From Brachycybe producta (lineage: Eukaryota; Arthropoda; Diplopoda; Playtdesmida; Andrognathidae), in the NCBI GenBank assembly GCA_036925085.1, contig JAUPFP010000035.1:1007501-1071500 (forward strand): a stretch of 64,000 nt of DNA, written 5' to 3'. A program made the position numbers and the translations under genes. The notes under the pieces are model-generated. The model saw only the letters and a program-made list of their open reading frames with translations. It was not told the origin of the DNA and did not search any database. Shown here piece after piece: positions 42,401 to 54,700 of the stretch (positions are counted from its first letter, which is position 1; the number at the start of each line of letters is the position of its first letter).

Positions 42401-42941
42401 ATGACATAGTTACATGTGATGCGCATGCGTCATTCATTTGTAATAATATGGGTTTAAAATGAAAATACGTCACATGTATTCTAATATACAAAAATAATAA
42501 CAGAACATAAAAAGGAACACCCCTCCTAAATAATAGAAAAGTAACCCCTTTCGAATGCTACAACTGGAAAGAGGAAGAATCTCGATTTTTTGAAAAAAAA
42601 ATTACGTTTTTAAAAAATCGAAATTTTATATATCGAATCGCTCTAAAATTCCAATTTTTTTCCAGTTTCATCGTCAGAATGTTTACATCATTTTAGGTCT
42701 GATGACATTTTATTGTACGTGGCCCCGTTTTCGAGTTGTTCGACCCACTAAAAATTATGACCAAAAACTCAAAATTTGTTTCTAAAAAATTCATAAAAAA
42801 ATAACCCCTGGGTAAAATTTTCTAATTTTTTGTCAGGAGCTTCATATTGACCCACGGAATCAAATATAAAATACTGCATGTCTTTATCTCATTCTGTTCT
42901 TGAGTTGTTCGAGGAACTAAATCGGGTTCCGGACACACACA

Positions 42942-42989
<48 letters not shown>

Positions 42990-44069
42990 CACACAGACAT
43001 CCTTTTTTCCCCCTTTTCTTGCATGATCCTATATACCTCCATTGCTCTTTAGAGCAATGGAGGTCAAAAAAGGTAGACATGCTATACTAGGAACCTCAGA
43101 AGCAATTTACGATGGAGCAAAACACGTTTCATATTAGGTTAGTTTGCACTTACCTATACTAATCTACACATAATTATGCTCAGATTACAGGCAGTTTTTC
43201 TGTCAGGTGATTATTTACTTTCAATTTAATTTTCAGTAGATATTGCAAGCTGAAAAACAAGAAGGACAAAAATGCTTACAGCTTTGTTGTTGTCATTTAT
43301 ATAGAACAGTACCTAAACGGGGTGCTTTACGACCTCTACACTGGTGGAACAGAGACCATGGAAAACACATTGAGCTTCAGCTTTTTGTACATGGCTGTAT
43401 GGCCAGAAATCCAGCAAAAAATACAAAAGGAAATTGATGAAGTAATTGGACATGGTCGGTTGCCATGCTATTCTGATCGTAACTTGTGAGAAGCTACACT
43501 TTTGCTCTTTTACATTTAAGTTAATAATTAATGTTTGTTTCGTTGCTTTTCAGACTTCCTTACACAAATGCTACGATTCTGGAAGTCCACAGATACACTA
43601 CTCTTTTCCCTTTATCAATTCCACATGCACCAACTGCAAATGCCAAACTAATGGGATACTCTCTTCCCAAAGGAACGTTCATGCTACAAAATATCTGGGC
43701 AGTGCATCACGATAAAGACCTATGGGGAGATCCAGAAAACTTCCGCCCAGAGAGATTCTTAGACCCAGAAGGAAAGGTTCAGATTCCCGAATACCTCATT
43801 CCCTTTTCCCTTGGTAGGCTTAATATTAAAGTAACTTTAGCAGTATAAAAATACAACAAGTTAACTAATATTTTTTGTGTTTTGTAGGAGCTCGCTACTG
43901 TTTGGGAGTCTCACTAGCTAAGACGGAATTATTTTTGTTTCTAACATGTTTGCTGCAGCGTTACTCATTTCACTGTATCACTGGAGAGAAACCACCAAAT
44001 TTGAATCCTATTGTGGGTGTGACACAAAGACCAGAGCCATTTCATCTGGCTGTCAAGAAACGTTTCTAA
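37553..44069 (+). CDS. cytochrome P450, CYP2-like, copy 3 (six exons)
   Basis: Exons 37553-37874, 40370-40591, 40688-40984, 43305-43485, 43554-43813 and 43888-44069, each the same length as in copy 1; 487 residues, frame intact. I-helix motif is GGTET instead of AGTET, still within the family consensus. K-helix EVHR, FRPERF, and heme loop FSLGARYCLG are intact. The upstream region has only a weak TATA-like CATAAAA (37483-37489), unlike copies 1 and 2. Intron 1 carries a hAT-like element, and intron 3 an LTR-like repeat and a minisatellite element. Confidence 0.93.
38127..39517. mobile_element. hAT-like non-autonomous element, 8 bp target duplication
   Basis: The element runs 38135-39509 with ends ATGAGGCGCCGTTTGG and CCAAACGGCGCCTCAT; the arms continue into TATATA-rich inverted sequence. 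ACTTATCT flanks both sides (38127-38134, 39510-39517), the size expected of hAT. It contains a LINE fragment. Confidence 0.75.
39020..39332 (+). pseudogene. LINE reverse transcriptase C-terminal fragment
   Basis: The frame encodes RLRWFGHVLRS, then GRGRPKQTWDVVVKRDM and NRNEWRV, the typical C-terminal tail of RTE-like endonuclease/reverse-transcriptase proteins. Followed by a GATGATGATG microsatellite, as is common at the 3' end of such LINEs. It sits inside the hAT-like element. Confidence 0.8.
39915..40060. mobile_element. short MITE in P450 copy 3 intron 1
   Basis: Ends ACAGTCGTTTG and CAAACGACTGT with inner CCCGCCCTTTTATGA and TCATAAAAGG arms, and TGACGTCA in the centre. Followed by a CT microsatellite (40084-40108). 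Confidence 0.65.
41158..41810 (+). repeat. LTR-like repeat in intron 3 of P450 copy 3
   Basis: Begins TGTGACACCCAGTAAC and has the same order of landmarks as the copy at 33093, including GAATGAATAAAGTG. Intronic position matches copies 1 and 4. Confidence 0.5.
42056..43065. repeat. interspersed repeat with short minisatellite (second copy)
   Basis: Ends GACCTCCATTGCTTTAA and TTTAGAGCAATGGAGGTC. Contains the array at 42113-42364 and a CA microsatellite near 42930-42985. Same element as 24885-26728, but with a much shorter array. Confidence 0.7.
42113..42364. repeat. 30 bp minisatellite, about 8 units, perfect purine-pyrimidine alternation
   Basis: Unit CGCATGTGTACGCACATGTA plus CACACGTGTG; apart from one unit with CTT, the alternation is unbroken for about 250 bp. 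Confidence 0.93.
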
Positions 44070-45620
44070 TCAGCCACAATAACAATGCAAAGTTGAAGCT
44101 GAACGTGATCAATGACTTTGACTAAACAAAAATATAATTCAAAAAGTTAACACACATTTTATATCCAGTAAACGTAACCAGATAAAATAAATTGGGAAAC
44201 TAGTTTTTCATAAAAACTTACAGAAAGAGTTAATTGTGTAAAAGTGACAGAATTTGTCATAGACATAACATAAAAAAGTGACCAACTATAAATAATTATT
44301 ATTAGTTATTACTAATACAGGGGAAAACGTTGGGAACTGGGGAACATGAAAAATAAAATACCAAGAAGTATATATTAGGTTTTTTTAGCATACACTAATC
44401 TGAAGATAAATTGAGCCACCTCTTTAATTTGTATGTAAGTTGATAATAACTTGTTTCAAAGGGTGTTTTTTATATTTTTAAATTGGACATGATTCTCCCC
44501 ATGTAATTTGAGAACATTTTAGATAGTTCATACAGTATATTATGTAAAATAATATTTAGTCTATAGGCTTAGTTTTGACTTGGCGATACGTTGCTAAGCA
44601 ATGCTAAGCGAAGAGTCAGTATTGTTATCATATCGTTTGAAATGGCAACTTGTTCATTTGTCTTGCTTTACTTCACTTCTTTTCACATTACACTTAAGTG
44701 TTACACATGGAATGCAAGGAATGTATAAAAAAAACTATTCCGCACCACTTCATTGTCTGGTAAAACAGGAAGCTCAGCTGTAATTGACTGCAAAGTTCTT
44801 TTTGTTCAATAAGATCGAAAAAAATCCTATCGAAATATTGTACAAAAACCAAGGCGTGCAAAAGGGAAAGCCTATCTGTTTAAATTAAGCACTAAAAATT
44901 ACATAAATTACTAGGACTTTTGCACTCTAGGCGACTGTCTACGTTCACCTAATGGACTGGGGCCGGCTTTATGTTAGGCTAGTTTTTGCAACTGAAGTAA
45001 TTATTGCAGTGCGAATTTTCTTTACTGGGCAAATTTAACGTTTAGTCTAAATGTATCAACCAAAGTATTCAGACTGCATCCTGCACATGTACAAATTAAA
45101 GGGACAATTAATTGCTGCTGAAAGTAAAACATGCCTTAAACCAGGGGGCCTCACTACAGAAAAAAAATACGACTGTCATATGGCAGTAGACTAAATTGAC
45201 ATAACTAGATCATAACCAGTTAACTCTCACAAAAGGAAATTACAAATACAAAATGTCATTATGATATTGTTGTCATTATGCTGCCATTGACTAGTGAATA
45301 ACAAAAAATGGCTGTCATAAAATAATAGAGCACAAAGAGTGACATCATTGTGAGGCCCTAGGTTTAAAATATTACAGATGTAAACATCCTTCTATATGTT
45401 TATTTCAGTGCTAATAAATCAATTGAATGTAACTTCAGCAGTATGATACAAATACGACGTATGTGAATTCGTTAATTTTTTTTATTAAAATTTATTAAAA
45501 GTGAATTAAACTACAACTGACTATTTTACTTTTCAGAAAAAACGAAAGAAATTAAAAGTCAGCCTATGTCATTCAATTCAATTAAATACACCTGCAATCA
45601 GCTCGAAAGCCATGTGGCAG
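44070..45620. other. no gene seen downstream of P450 copy 3
   Basis: No exon recognised. The stretch at about 45370-45540 resembles 7960-8130 (TTTATTTCAGTG, AAACTACAACTGACTATTTT), so it is part of a dispersed repeat. Confidence 0.4.
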
Positions 45621-45626
45621 GAGGGA

Positions 45627-47859
45627 TTAATCAAAATCACGACTGTCATTATTTAAAAATAAGACATCATCATGAAATTGAAATCGTCCTAACAAAGAAC
45701 TATTCACAGGAAGAGAAATCCACAGTCTAATAACACTAGGAAGAAAAGACCAAAAATATGCATCAGTCCTAGCCATTAATTCTTTGAATGTCTTTGAATG
45801 CCCAAATCTACCTTTGCGAGGATTTCTAGTTAGTAAACCATTAAGCAGAGTAATGTTATCACAAGACAGCAAACGTCCCAGAAGAGCGAGGCTTTGCACA
45901 TTTCTTTGGCCTGCCAATGATTCCCATTCTAGCTCTTGAAGCATAGACGATACGCTGTCAGTATATGCATACCGTCCCTTACAAATCTTGCAGCCCTACG
46001 CTGCACCATTTCTATTTCTTGTTTTAGGTTATTTCTAAATGGGCTCCAAATTGGGGAAGAATATTCTAAGATAGGTCTAACTAGGGTAAAGTAACAGACC
46101 TTTACATTTTCTTTACAATGTTTAAGGGTGCGTTGGACAAACCGCAGCCTTTGATTAGCTTTGGCAACTCCTTTGGTTATATGATCTTTCCAAAGCATGT
46201 CCTTGGACAAGGTTAAGCCAAGATATTTAATGGTATCAACATGGGTTAGCTGAACATCTCCCATTGTGTAATCTGCCATGCAAGATTCTCACTTTCGGGA
46301 AACTCGCATAACATTGCATTTACTCCTATTCAGTTGTAAATGCCACTCAGAGCACCACACTTCAACACTGTCTAGATCTCTTTAGAGGATGGCATATTCT
46401 CATTATCCCTAATCCTCCTGTAAACAACAGCATCATCTGCAAACAAACGCATCGTACTGTTGCATCTGTCTGCCAAATCGTTTATGAAAAGAAGGAAAAG
46501 TAGTGGTCCAAGATTGCTACCCTGAGGTACACCAGATGTTATTTTAGCCCAGTCTGACACAGCACCATCAATTTGTCTATTTCATAAGAATGATGATGTC
46601 CACGAAATTACTTGTTTAAGTTAAGAGGCTAGATACATCGTTTAGTTCAGAATTTCCCCGAATGTAGGCGCTGCGATCGTTGTTGATTGAAAAACGGTTT
46701 TTTAACGTTTTTTCTCCCGGTTCGAAGTCACATAATAATTAATTGAAAAATAATTTCGCGTGCTAGTCTTATAAAAAGAAAACATTGTGAAGCCAGTAGA
46801 TTAATGCACGTGTTAATTTTTGTGTGACTGTTCTAAGTCGTTTTTAACAGGAGTTCTTCAAATGTTTGGGTGACGGTTTTTTGCTCCTATGGGACTTAAC
46901 ATGGAGTTAAAAAAACGTAAGATTTTAAATGTTATTTAAAAATAGAAAGCCCTTTTAAAATTTAGAAAAAGGAATAATCCTGAAGGCAATAATCACATGT
47001 AAGTACGTGCTAATTTTTCTGATTGCTCTAAATCATTTTTAATGAGAGTTCTCTTAACTTTTGTTGGACGGTGTTTTAGTCCTATGGGACTTAACATGGA
47101 GTTTAAAAACGTACGATTTTAAACGTTATTAAAAAATAGAAGGACCTTTTCAAAATTTATAAAAAGGAAACATTGTGAAGCCAATACATGAATGTATGTG
47201 CTAATTATTTTGTTATTGTTCTAAATCAGTTTTAACGAGAGGTTTTCAAATGTTTGTGGGACGGTTTTTGATCTTATGGGATTTAACATGGGGTTGAAAA
47301 AACAAACTACTTTGAACGTTGTTTAAAAATAGAAAGACCTTTTCAAAAATTACATAAATCGAGCACGTGAAGAACAATACTTTTTATTGCATTTTGCGCT
47401 TTTCTGTATTGGAATTGAGCGATTGTGAGGCGATTTCTTTCAGTTTTAGTAACACTATATAAGAACATTCATTTGTCTCGTTGTCGTCTGCTCAAAACAA
47501 CAAGATGGACGTGGATCTAGGCTCTTAAAAGTCATCATTCTTTTAATTAGCAGTGAATGCTTCACTGTATCAAATGCTTTTGCAAAATCTAAAAATACCA
47601 AGTCAAATTCGCCCTTACTATCAAAGCCAGATTGTATATATTGGATGAATAGTGCTAGCTGGGTATTACATGATCTGCCTTTTCGAAAACCATGCTGGTT
47701 TTCATGAATTAATATATGGTTTTTTAAATGCTTGATTGTATTAGAATAAATTATATGCTCAAGAGTCTTACAAACAATGGAGGTCATAAACTGTCGAAGA
47801 GTAGGTCTAGGTTTTATTTGATAAAAGTATTTTTCTTTTAAAAATAAAATGATTTGCAA
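45627..47859 (-). pseudogene. LINE (CR1/Jockey-like) reverse transcriptase remnant, interrupted by a TTAA element
   Basis: Read on the minus strand: ENQHGFRKGRSCNTQLALF and LVFLDFAKAFDTVKH (47859-47529), then the TTAA element, then TSGVPQGSNLGPLLFLLFIN and LFADDAVVY (46560 on), IKYLGLTLS and PILEYSSPIW (46279-45929), and a C-terminal tail (ELEWESLAGQRN, 45944-45627). Stops and frameshifts separate the parts, so it is dead. Confidence 0.85.
46621..47528. mobile_element. TTAA-flanked non-autonomous element (908 bp)
   Basis: Ends TTAAGAGGCTAGAT and ATCTAGGCTCTTAA. Inserted at a TTAA within the LINE reverse transcriptase above. No transposase. TTAA target choice is that of piggyBac-like elements. 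Confidence 0.8.
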
Positions 47860-47999
47860 AAACTGTTTTCAAGGCATTTTAGGACACAAGGTGAAATATT
47901 GTTTTACATCACAACTGTGGAAATAACACAAACGGAAACGCCGCAAAGTATGGTTTGAGTGTATAGCTTTCACATCTATTCAGGATATGTTCCAAATCT

Positions 48000-48240
48000 A
48001 CGTTTCCCCTTTAATATTAATTTAAAAATAGAAGGACCTTTTCAAAAATTATATAAATCGAGCACGTGAAGAACAATACTTTTTATTGCATTTTGCGCTT
48101 TACTGTATTTGAATTGAGCGATTGTGAGGCGATTTCTTTCAGTTTTAGTAACACTATATAAGAACACTCATTTGTCTCGCTGTCGTCTGCTCAAAACAAC
48201 AAGATGGACGTGGATCTAGGCTCTTAAGAGCCTAGATCCA
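48000..48240. mobile_element. truncated TTAA element end plus inverted end fragment
   Basis: Positions 48004-48227 repeat the right end of the element at 46621. After the TTAA at 48224-48227 an inverted end (GAGCCTAGATCCACGTC) follows directly. Confidence 0.7.
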
Positions 48241-48483
48241 CGTCTCTTTCAAATAAAAAAGGGGAGGGGATAATAGTAGCAAAATTAAACTAGAATTTAT
48301 CACGGGCAATTGCGCCCAGCATTAGAATTTCTTTTGCTCAGCCCTTTTATGAACGTCATCAATTTCTAATTGGTTTGTTACTTGGTCTGACGCCATTAAA
48401 GGGCGGAGGAAAAGAAATTCTAATGCTGGGCACAATTGCCTGTGAATTTTGCTCCCGTCATTTATGACGGGTTACCCCACTAG
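48238..48483 (+). mobile_element. Helitron-like non-autonomous element
   Basis: Begins TCTCTTTCAAAT and ends with the CCCGTCAT/ATGACGGG hairpin plus TTACCCCACTAG before T. Interior arms GGGCAATTGCGCCCAGCATT and AATGCTGGGCACAATTGCC pair imperfectly. Confidence 0.6.
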
Positions 48484-48728
48484 TTTTGTTATACTAACCC
48501 CCATTATATTCAAATACAAATTTAATATATATATATTGAATTCGATAAAGTTTGTTTGGGGCTCTGTGTTTTAGGAAATGAAAAATGTTATAAGAAAACT
48601 TTATGCTGAAAGCAACCTTGACCGATTTCAACAGACAAGCCAAGGCCATTAATTTCAGTATCAAGAAAAGTTCATAAAAGACGTCGCGCCAAAAACAACA
48701 ACATCGACTTCAACTCACATTTTCCACA

Positions 48729-51700
48729 ATGTACTTCGAAGAAGTGGTTATCTTCATCACAGCAGTTGTTTTATACATTGTATGGCATTATCAAAGACCG
48801 AGCAACTTTCCACCGGGACCTCGAGGTCTACCCATAGTAGGAAGCCTGCCTTTCATCAAAGGAGATTTACACACACATTTCACTCATTTGTCACGAAACT
48901 ACGGAGGATTGTTTTCAATTCAATTGGGCAATATTCGCGCTGTTGTTCTGAACGACTGGAAATCAGTAAAGGAAGCATTGCTAACCAATTCAGAGTTATT
49001 TTCAGGAAGACCAAAAATATTTCTATTTGATGCTATGCTAAAAAATTTTGGTAATGTAAAAACTATTTTCAGTTTCAAACTTTTCAGTTATACGCTCGTT
49101 ATTTACAAAGTAAAAAAATCATAAAAAATTGTACAATAAGAGTATCATATCTTCGTCCTGTGGTGCTTTGGTAGAAACCGATCGAGACTTAGGTTTTTTA
49201 CAGACACGTTGGTAAATTTTGCGGAGTTTGTGTTTAAAGTCTCTCTTGTTTTTGCTATCTTCGTATAATAGTCGATGGCGGTATGTACTCGGGCTCGAAC
49301 AAATTCGATTGAGAATCGTGAACACGGCTCATTTTTCTCAAAAGCCGTTTGCTAAATGGGCACAAAAGAGTATCAGTATCGTTGTCTTGCGGTACTTTGG
49401 TATAGAAACTCATCGTGACTTAAATTAGTTAGGGAAGAATCACACACACGTGGATGTTCAGTATTTCCGACGAGACACCCCACTCGTTTTTGCTCCACAG
49501 TGTCGATGAGTGGTTGTTCAGGTTCAGAATCAGCCACAAGTGTCGAACACCACATGCTTGGCAATGGTGATCAAAATCATAACATTGGAATGCACTGACC
49601 ACATTCCATTGTTTTCAACGGTAGTCCATGTGAAGCATACTGCGTCTACCACTGTGTGGTGACAAAAAGTGACGACGCAGTAGTTCTGTGTGAAGCGGCA
49701 CTAAGTTTAAATAATAAAATATTATTATTATTTTTTTAATTTTATGTATTGTATTTAGCGTGTACTCAACACACGCTAAATACAATACCTAAAATGAAAA
49801 AAATAATAATAAAATATTATTATTATTTTTTTAATTTTATGTATTGTATTTAACGTGTACTCAACACACGCTAAATACAATACCTAAAATTAAAAAAATA
49901 ATAATAAAATATTATTATTATTTTTTTAATTTTATGTATTGTATTTAACGTGTTCTCAATACACGCTAAATACAATACATAAAATTAAAAAAATAATAAT
50001 ATTTTATTATTCTTTTTTTAATTTTATGTATTGTATTTAGCGTGTATTGAGTAATAATGACTTTGCGATTATTCAAGAATGTCTTAAGCTTTGGCAATAT
50101 GCAAAAATGATGTTTTCAATATCATTAGTGTTAATTACATGTACATTGTGAAATATCGACTCAGACCTTACCTAGTGAAGTCAATTCCCTACATACATGA
50201 AACTAAATTAACACAATGTTATTGACATGTTGTTGCCACACAATGAAAGTGACCTTTAGGATGACAGACGCCAAGTTGTATCACAGGGTCGAAAATGATA
50301 AAATATAAATTGGTTTAAACTTAGTGCCGCTTCACACAGAACTACTGCGTCGTCACTTTTTGTCACCACAAACGTCACGTCATCACTTTTCGTCACTTTT
50401 TGTCACCACCTCATATTTCTTATGAGATATTAATTGAAAACCAATAACGAGCCATTTTGCGTAATCAGTGTCTCTGATAGCATAAGCCAAGAAAATGACC
50501 ACAAATCGGGGCAAGGTAAAAAAATTATTATAAAATGTCTGTTGGAAGTTAGGTGTTTTTCTTCTTCTTCTTTCCTCTCGGTCTTCGCACTTTTAAATTA
50601 ATTTTTTTAGAAGATTAATAGTTTGAGCGTTACACAATGTAATAATTCAAAAATGAAAACAATGTTTTCATTAATTTTGTTTTGAACAGATGTGGTTACA
50701 ACAACTAAAATAACGTGGAAAGAGCAAAAGCGTTTTACACTACAACATCTAAGAGACTTTGGTTTTGGCAAAAAATCCATGGAAGAAATAATTATTAATG
50801 AAATAATGAACACGATGAATTTCATAGACAAACACGTCAATCCAGAAAAGGTGCTTATGACTGAACTATTCTTTGCACCCATATTAAGCATCATATGTAA
50901 AATTGTAACAGGTAAAATAAATTCTTCAAACAAATACTTTTATATTATTGTTCTTATTGCATGAAAATTACATAAAGTTTTCTATTTACTGTTTCTTTTA
51001 ATAGGCAACACCTATGGGATTAACTCAGATATGATGACAGAACTGAGCAATAACATGAGATACAACTTTGAATATTTTATGACTGGTGCATTATTAAACT
51101 TCATGCCATACCTGAGATTCATACCGGGTGCTACAGATTTCAAGAATTTTATGTTAAGTCACAAAAAAATTCAAAACCTCATAAATAAGGAAACAGAAAA
51201 CCACATTAAAACGTACAGAGAAGGAGAACCGCGAGATTTCACTGATGTCTACCTTGCAGAAATATTTAAAAAAGATGATAAAAAGAATGTCATTTTTCAA
51301 AGTAAGATGTAATATAACGTTAATTAATGTAGTCTAACCCCACCATCTGTTTCAGATCAGTTCATCAAATATAGAAAACAAGTGCACAAAAAAAAAATAT
51401 TTAGGCCTATGTTGCTTCATTGGGGGCATTTAATACCAACGCAGTTTTGAATCTTCTCTATCATAATTAGCATACAAATGGCCAAATAAAAAACTACTAA
51501 AATAGAGTCCCTTATTTAGCTTGTTTAACTCATCAAGTGATAATGTATTTTAACCTCCCTCTTAGAGTTGGTGGCACAATTGCGATCTATTATGTGAATT
51601 AAGGCTAAGGTCACACGAGACTTATTAAGTTATTACGAAGGACGTTATTACTCTGGTCAAAGAACTATTGTAAATTCTTCTGGAATTCTACTATAACATA

Positions 51701-54700
51701 TATTGTAGATTCTCTTATAAATTCGACAGTAACATTGCCCAAGCAGCACACCATCTAAGTACAAATTTATATTACCAATGTTGGCAAAACATAGGTAGTT
51801 GGGAACAACTGTTTGGCTCAGCATTTCTCTCAATTAACATTGGCCCAGTGTCAGAGGCGTGCTGGGAAAATAATTTGTCACTGGCTTTTTGAAGATATAC
51901 CGGCCCACATTTTCTTACTTCATCTTTAAACAAATCTGCAACAGCAAATGTTATTCATTTGAATTATTTATTTTATAAACCATTTTTTACGGAATAAGAA
52001 GGGTTTGTAGTAGTGCACTTGTTTCAGCTAAATTATCAATTATTTCCTCTGACCCCAGATTCAATATTGTAACACCCAGTAACTTGTGATTCTGCCAAAA
52101 CCATAGCCTGGGGGGTAAACAACTCATGCTTGTCCCTCCCTCCTTTTCTAATTAATATTCAAGTGGCGGATTGATACTCTTAGGACCATGTTCACTTGGA
52201 CCTGGTTACACCTCGTAGGTGTACACAGGTCCAAGGTATAAAAAGACAATGTTCCTCTTTGTTCTTTGTCCACTCTTGCTCAACTTTTGTACTATGCTGA
52301 TTATCATATCCGTACCACATCATGGGCCCGTGGACGCACCTTTAATTAATAGAATTCATTCTCGTAACGTTGATGTTTCTGTACAAGAATGAATAAAGTG
52401 TTTGCAGTATGAAAAGTAACTACGTTGTCTACTGTTCTGAAACTAACCCTTCTCTAGACAAGCCGGAGACACCATAGGGCAAGAAGACATAGAGATCCCT
52501 ACGGAGCAACACATCTTCCTAACAAAGGAAGATGATCATCAACGGCGGCCAGAAGTGGATGGTCACCACCCTTCTGCTACATTACATCCCTATACAGAAG
52601 GATGATCACAATCCATCACCATCCGACTACCACTGTAGCTCGAATCTTCTCTGTGCGTCCACCGCATGATTGAGAGAAGAGACAAGTTACAGAAAAGAGA
52701 GCATAAAGAGTTTCTCGAATTGGTCAAAGGACGCCATAAAGCTCACAATATTGAGATGTTTGGGCAATGCCGCTCTTTTTATTTAATTAGTGGCATTTTA
52801 TTTTGGGTCTAAACTTTGTTTGCACTTGTATTTTGTTGGAATTTGTTGTAGCTTCTGGGCCACTCGGTACATTTAGGTACCAATTGACCCAGATTCTATT
52901 TTTAACTTGACCTAATCGTTCTCCCCTCTAAAATCCACTCGAGTAGATTTTAGTACCTTTTAATTACGTTGTTTACGTTTTTCGTTTACCCTAAAAGGGT
53001 AAACGAAAAACGTAAACAACCATGACCAATCCATTGATTGGTCTATTTGGACCCAAACTTTATTTTAACCAATCAGAGAAATGTATCCTGAGAATCCGAC
53101 TTCTGGATTCTCAGGGTATATAAGGAGTTATGTTTGTATGTTTTAAGCATTATTTGAAGCATTCTTTAAAGATCAAACTTATGCCCAATTTTGGCTAGGT
53201 CCTTGCATTATTTTCTAAAACATAATTATTATTTTTATGTGACATTGTGATTTTAAAACCAGTTATCATTTTGCTTATTTCTATATGTGGAATAAGTGTT
53301 TTAATTATTTAGAACTTAATTATTTCGCAACTGTGCAATTCATCATTTCATTGCAGCTCTTCACCATTTGGATACTTCAAGTCTTCAACAGGTGCAAACC
53401 TGCATCATAAGAGTTCGTGAGTATATTCATACTATTTTCAAGGGTAAATTTACGGATGCAAATCCGAGAAGTACAGAGACAAAGATCCTCAAAACTGTGA
53501 GTCTTTATAAGAGACTATTGATGACATTAAATAGATGTTATATTGGTCTAGTCTTCCCGGGCTGATAGAATTGGTGACTTGGCGAATCACCTTTAATATG
53601 AGTGAAAACTCGCTCGTATCATTTAAAAAGAGCAGATTCTATCTGGGGAAAAAGGTCCGTCACAATATATTGAAAACACTTGTTTCACCTACACACCGTA
53701 ACTGTGTAGGCAGGTGTTTGTTGTCATTGTGTTGCAGTTGTCTTTTTTTTAATTTTATACTGGATTGAAAACATCTTGTGAAAAAAATCGTCCAATGAAT
53801 ACCGGCCCTTCTGGCATTAGCCAGAGCTGCCCGCTGCCCAGTGTTGCAAAAATAAATATGGGGCAAAGATGGCCTACTTATTGTTGATCAAAAATTCATA
53901 ATAACAATCATTGATAACAGGTTTAGTTACTGTTGGGCTAAAAAATACCGCCAGTAGTAGAACCAACAGTCAAACATTAGGTCAGCATTTTTACATAAAC
54001 CCCAACGATTGGCATTCTGTTTGCTTATTATTTGGCCTGCTGCTTGATAATGGAGAATATAGAAGTCGTCATTATCATTTATGCTGTGTTGAGAGTAGCC
54101 TACACGAGAGTTGCTCAGTAGTGTAGCCAGGACTCTTGGAGGGGTGGTGGGGGTCAACCACTCGGATTAAGGGGTGGAAACAGGGTTTTTTGCTCACTCC
54201 CATTAGCAGTGGCACTGCCCGCTGCTGCCACACCTATGTAACATACTCCACAATGTTCATCTTATTAATTTTCATCCAATTCTATATTCAGTCCGGAAAT
54301 TGTATTGGGTTTTAGTTACCCAGCCATGTTCAGCTATTCATCTTTAATTATCATATTACCCTACACTGAACGTATCCGTTTTATTTTATGGGATGACCAA
54401 AATAACGGTGTGTGTACCTTTTGGGGTTTTGTCTACTCCTCAAGAGCTCTTCGACAATCAATGACTTTTGTGGCTCAATGCACATATAATAACTGAATGC
54501 ACCAGTCATGCAGAACTGTTCGGATTGATTGCAATACGATTCATATCCGAACTGAAAGCTATACATTCAATTTTCTTTGTCATTTACATAGAAGATTACC
54601 TAAACGGGGTGCTTTACAACCTCTACAATGCTGGAACGGAAACAATGGAAAGTACATTGAGCTTCAGCTTTTTGTACATGGCCTTGTGGCCAGAAATTCA

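Noticed and set aside
42082-42426. Open frames in the second minisatellite
   Set aside because: Same cause as above.
52795-53565. Possible protein-coding remnant near the second LTR-like repeat
   Set aside because: A 65-codon frame at 53368 has no recognisable gag or pol motif.
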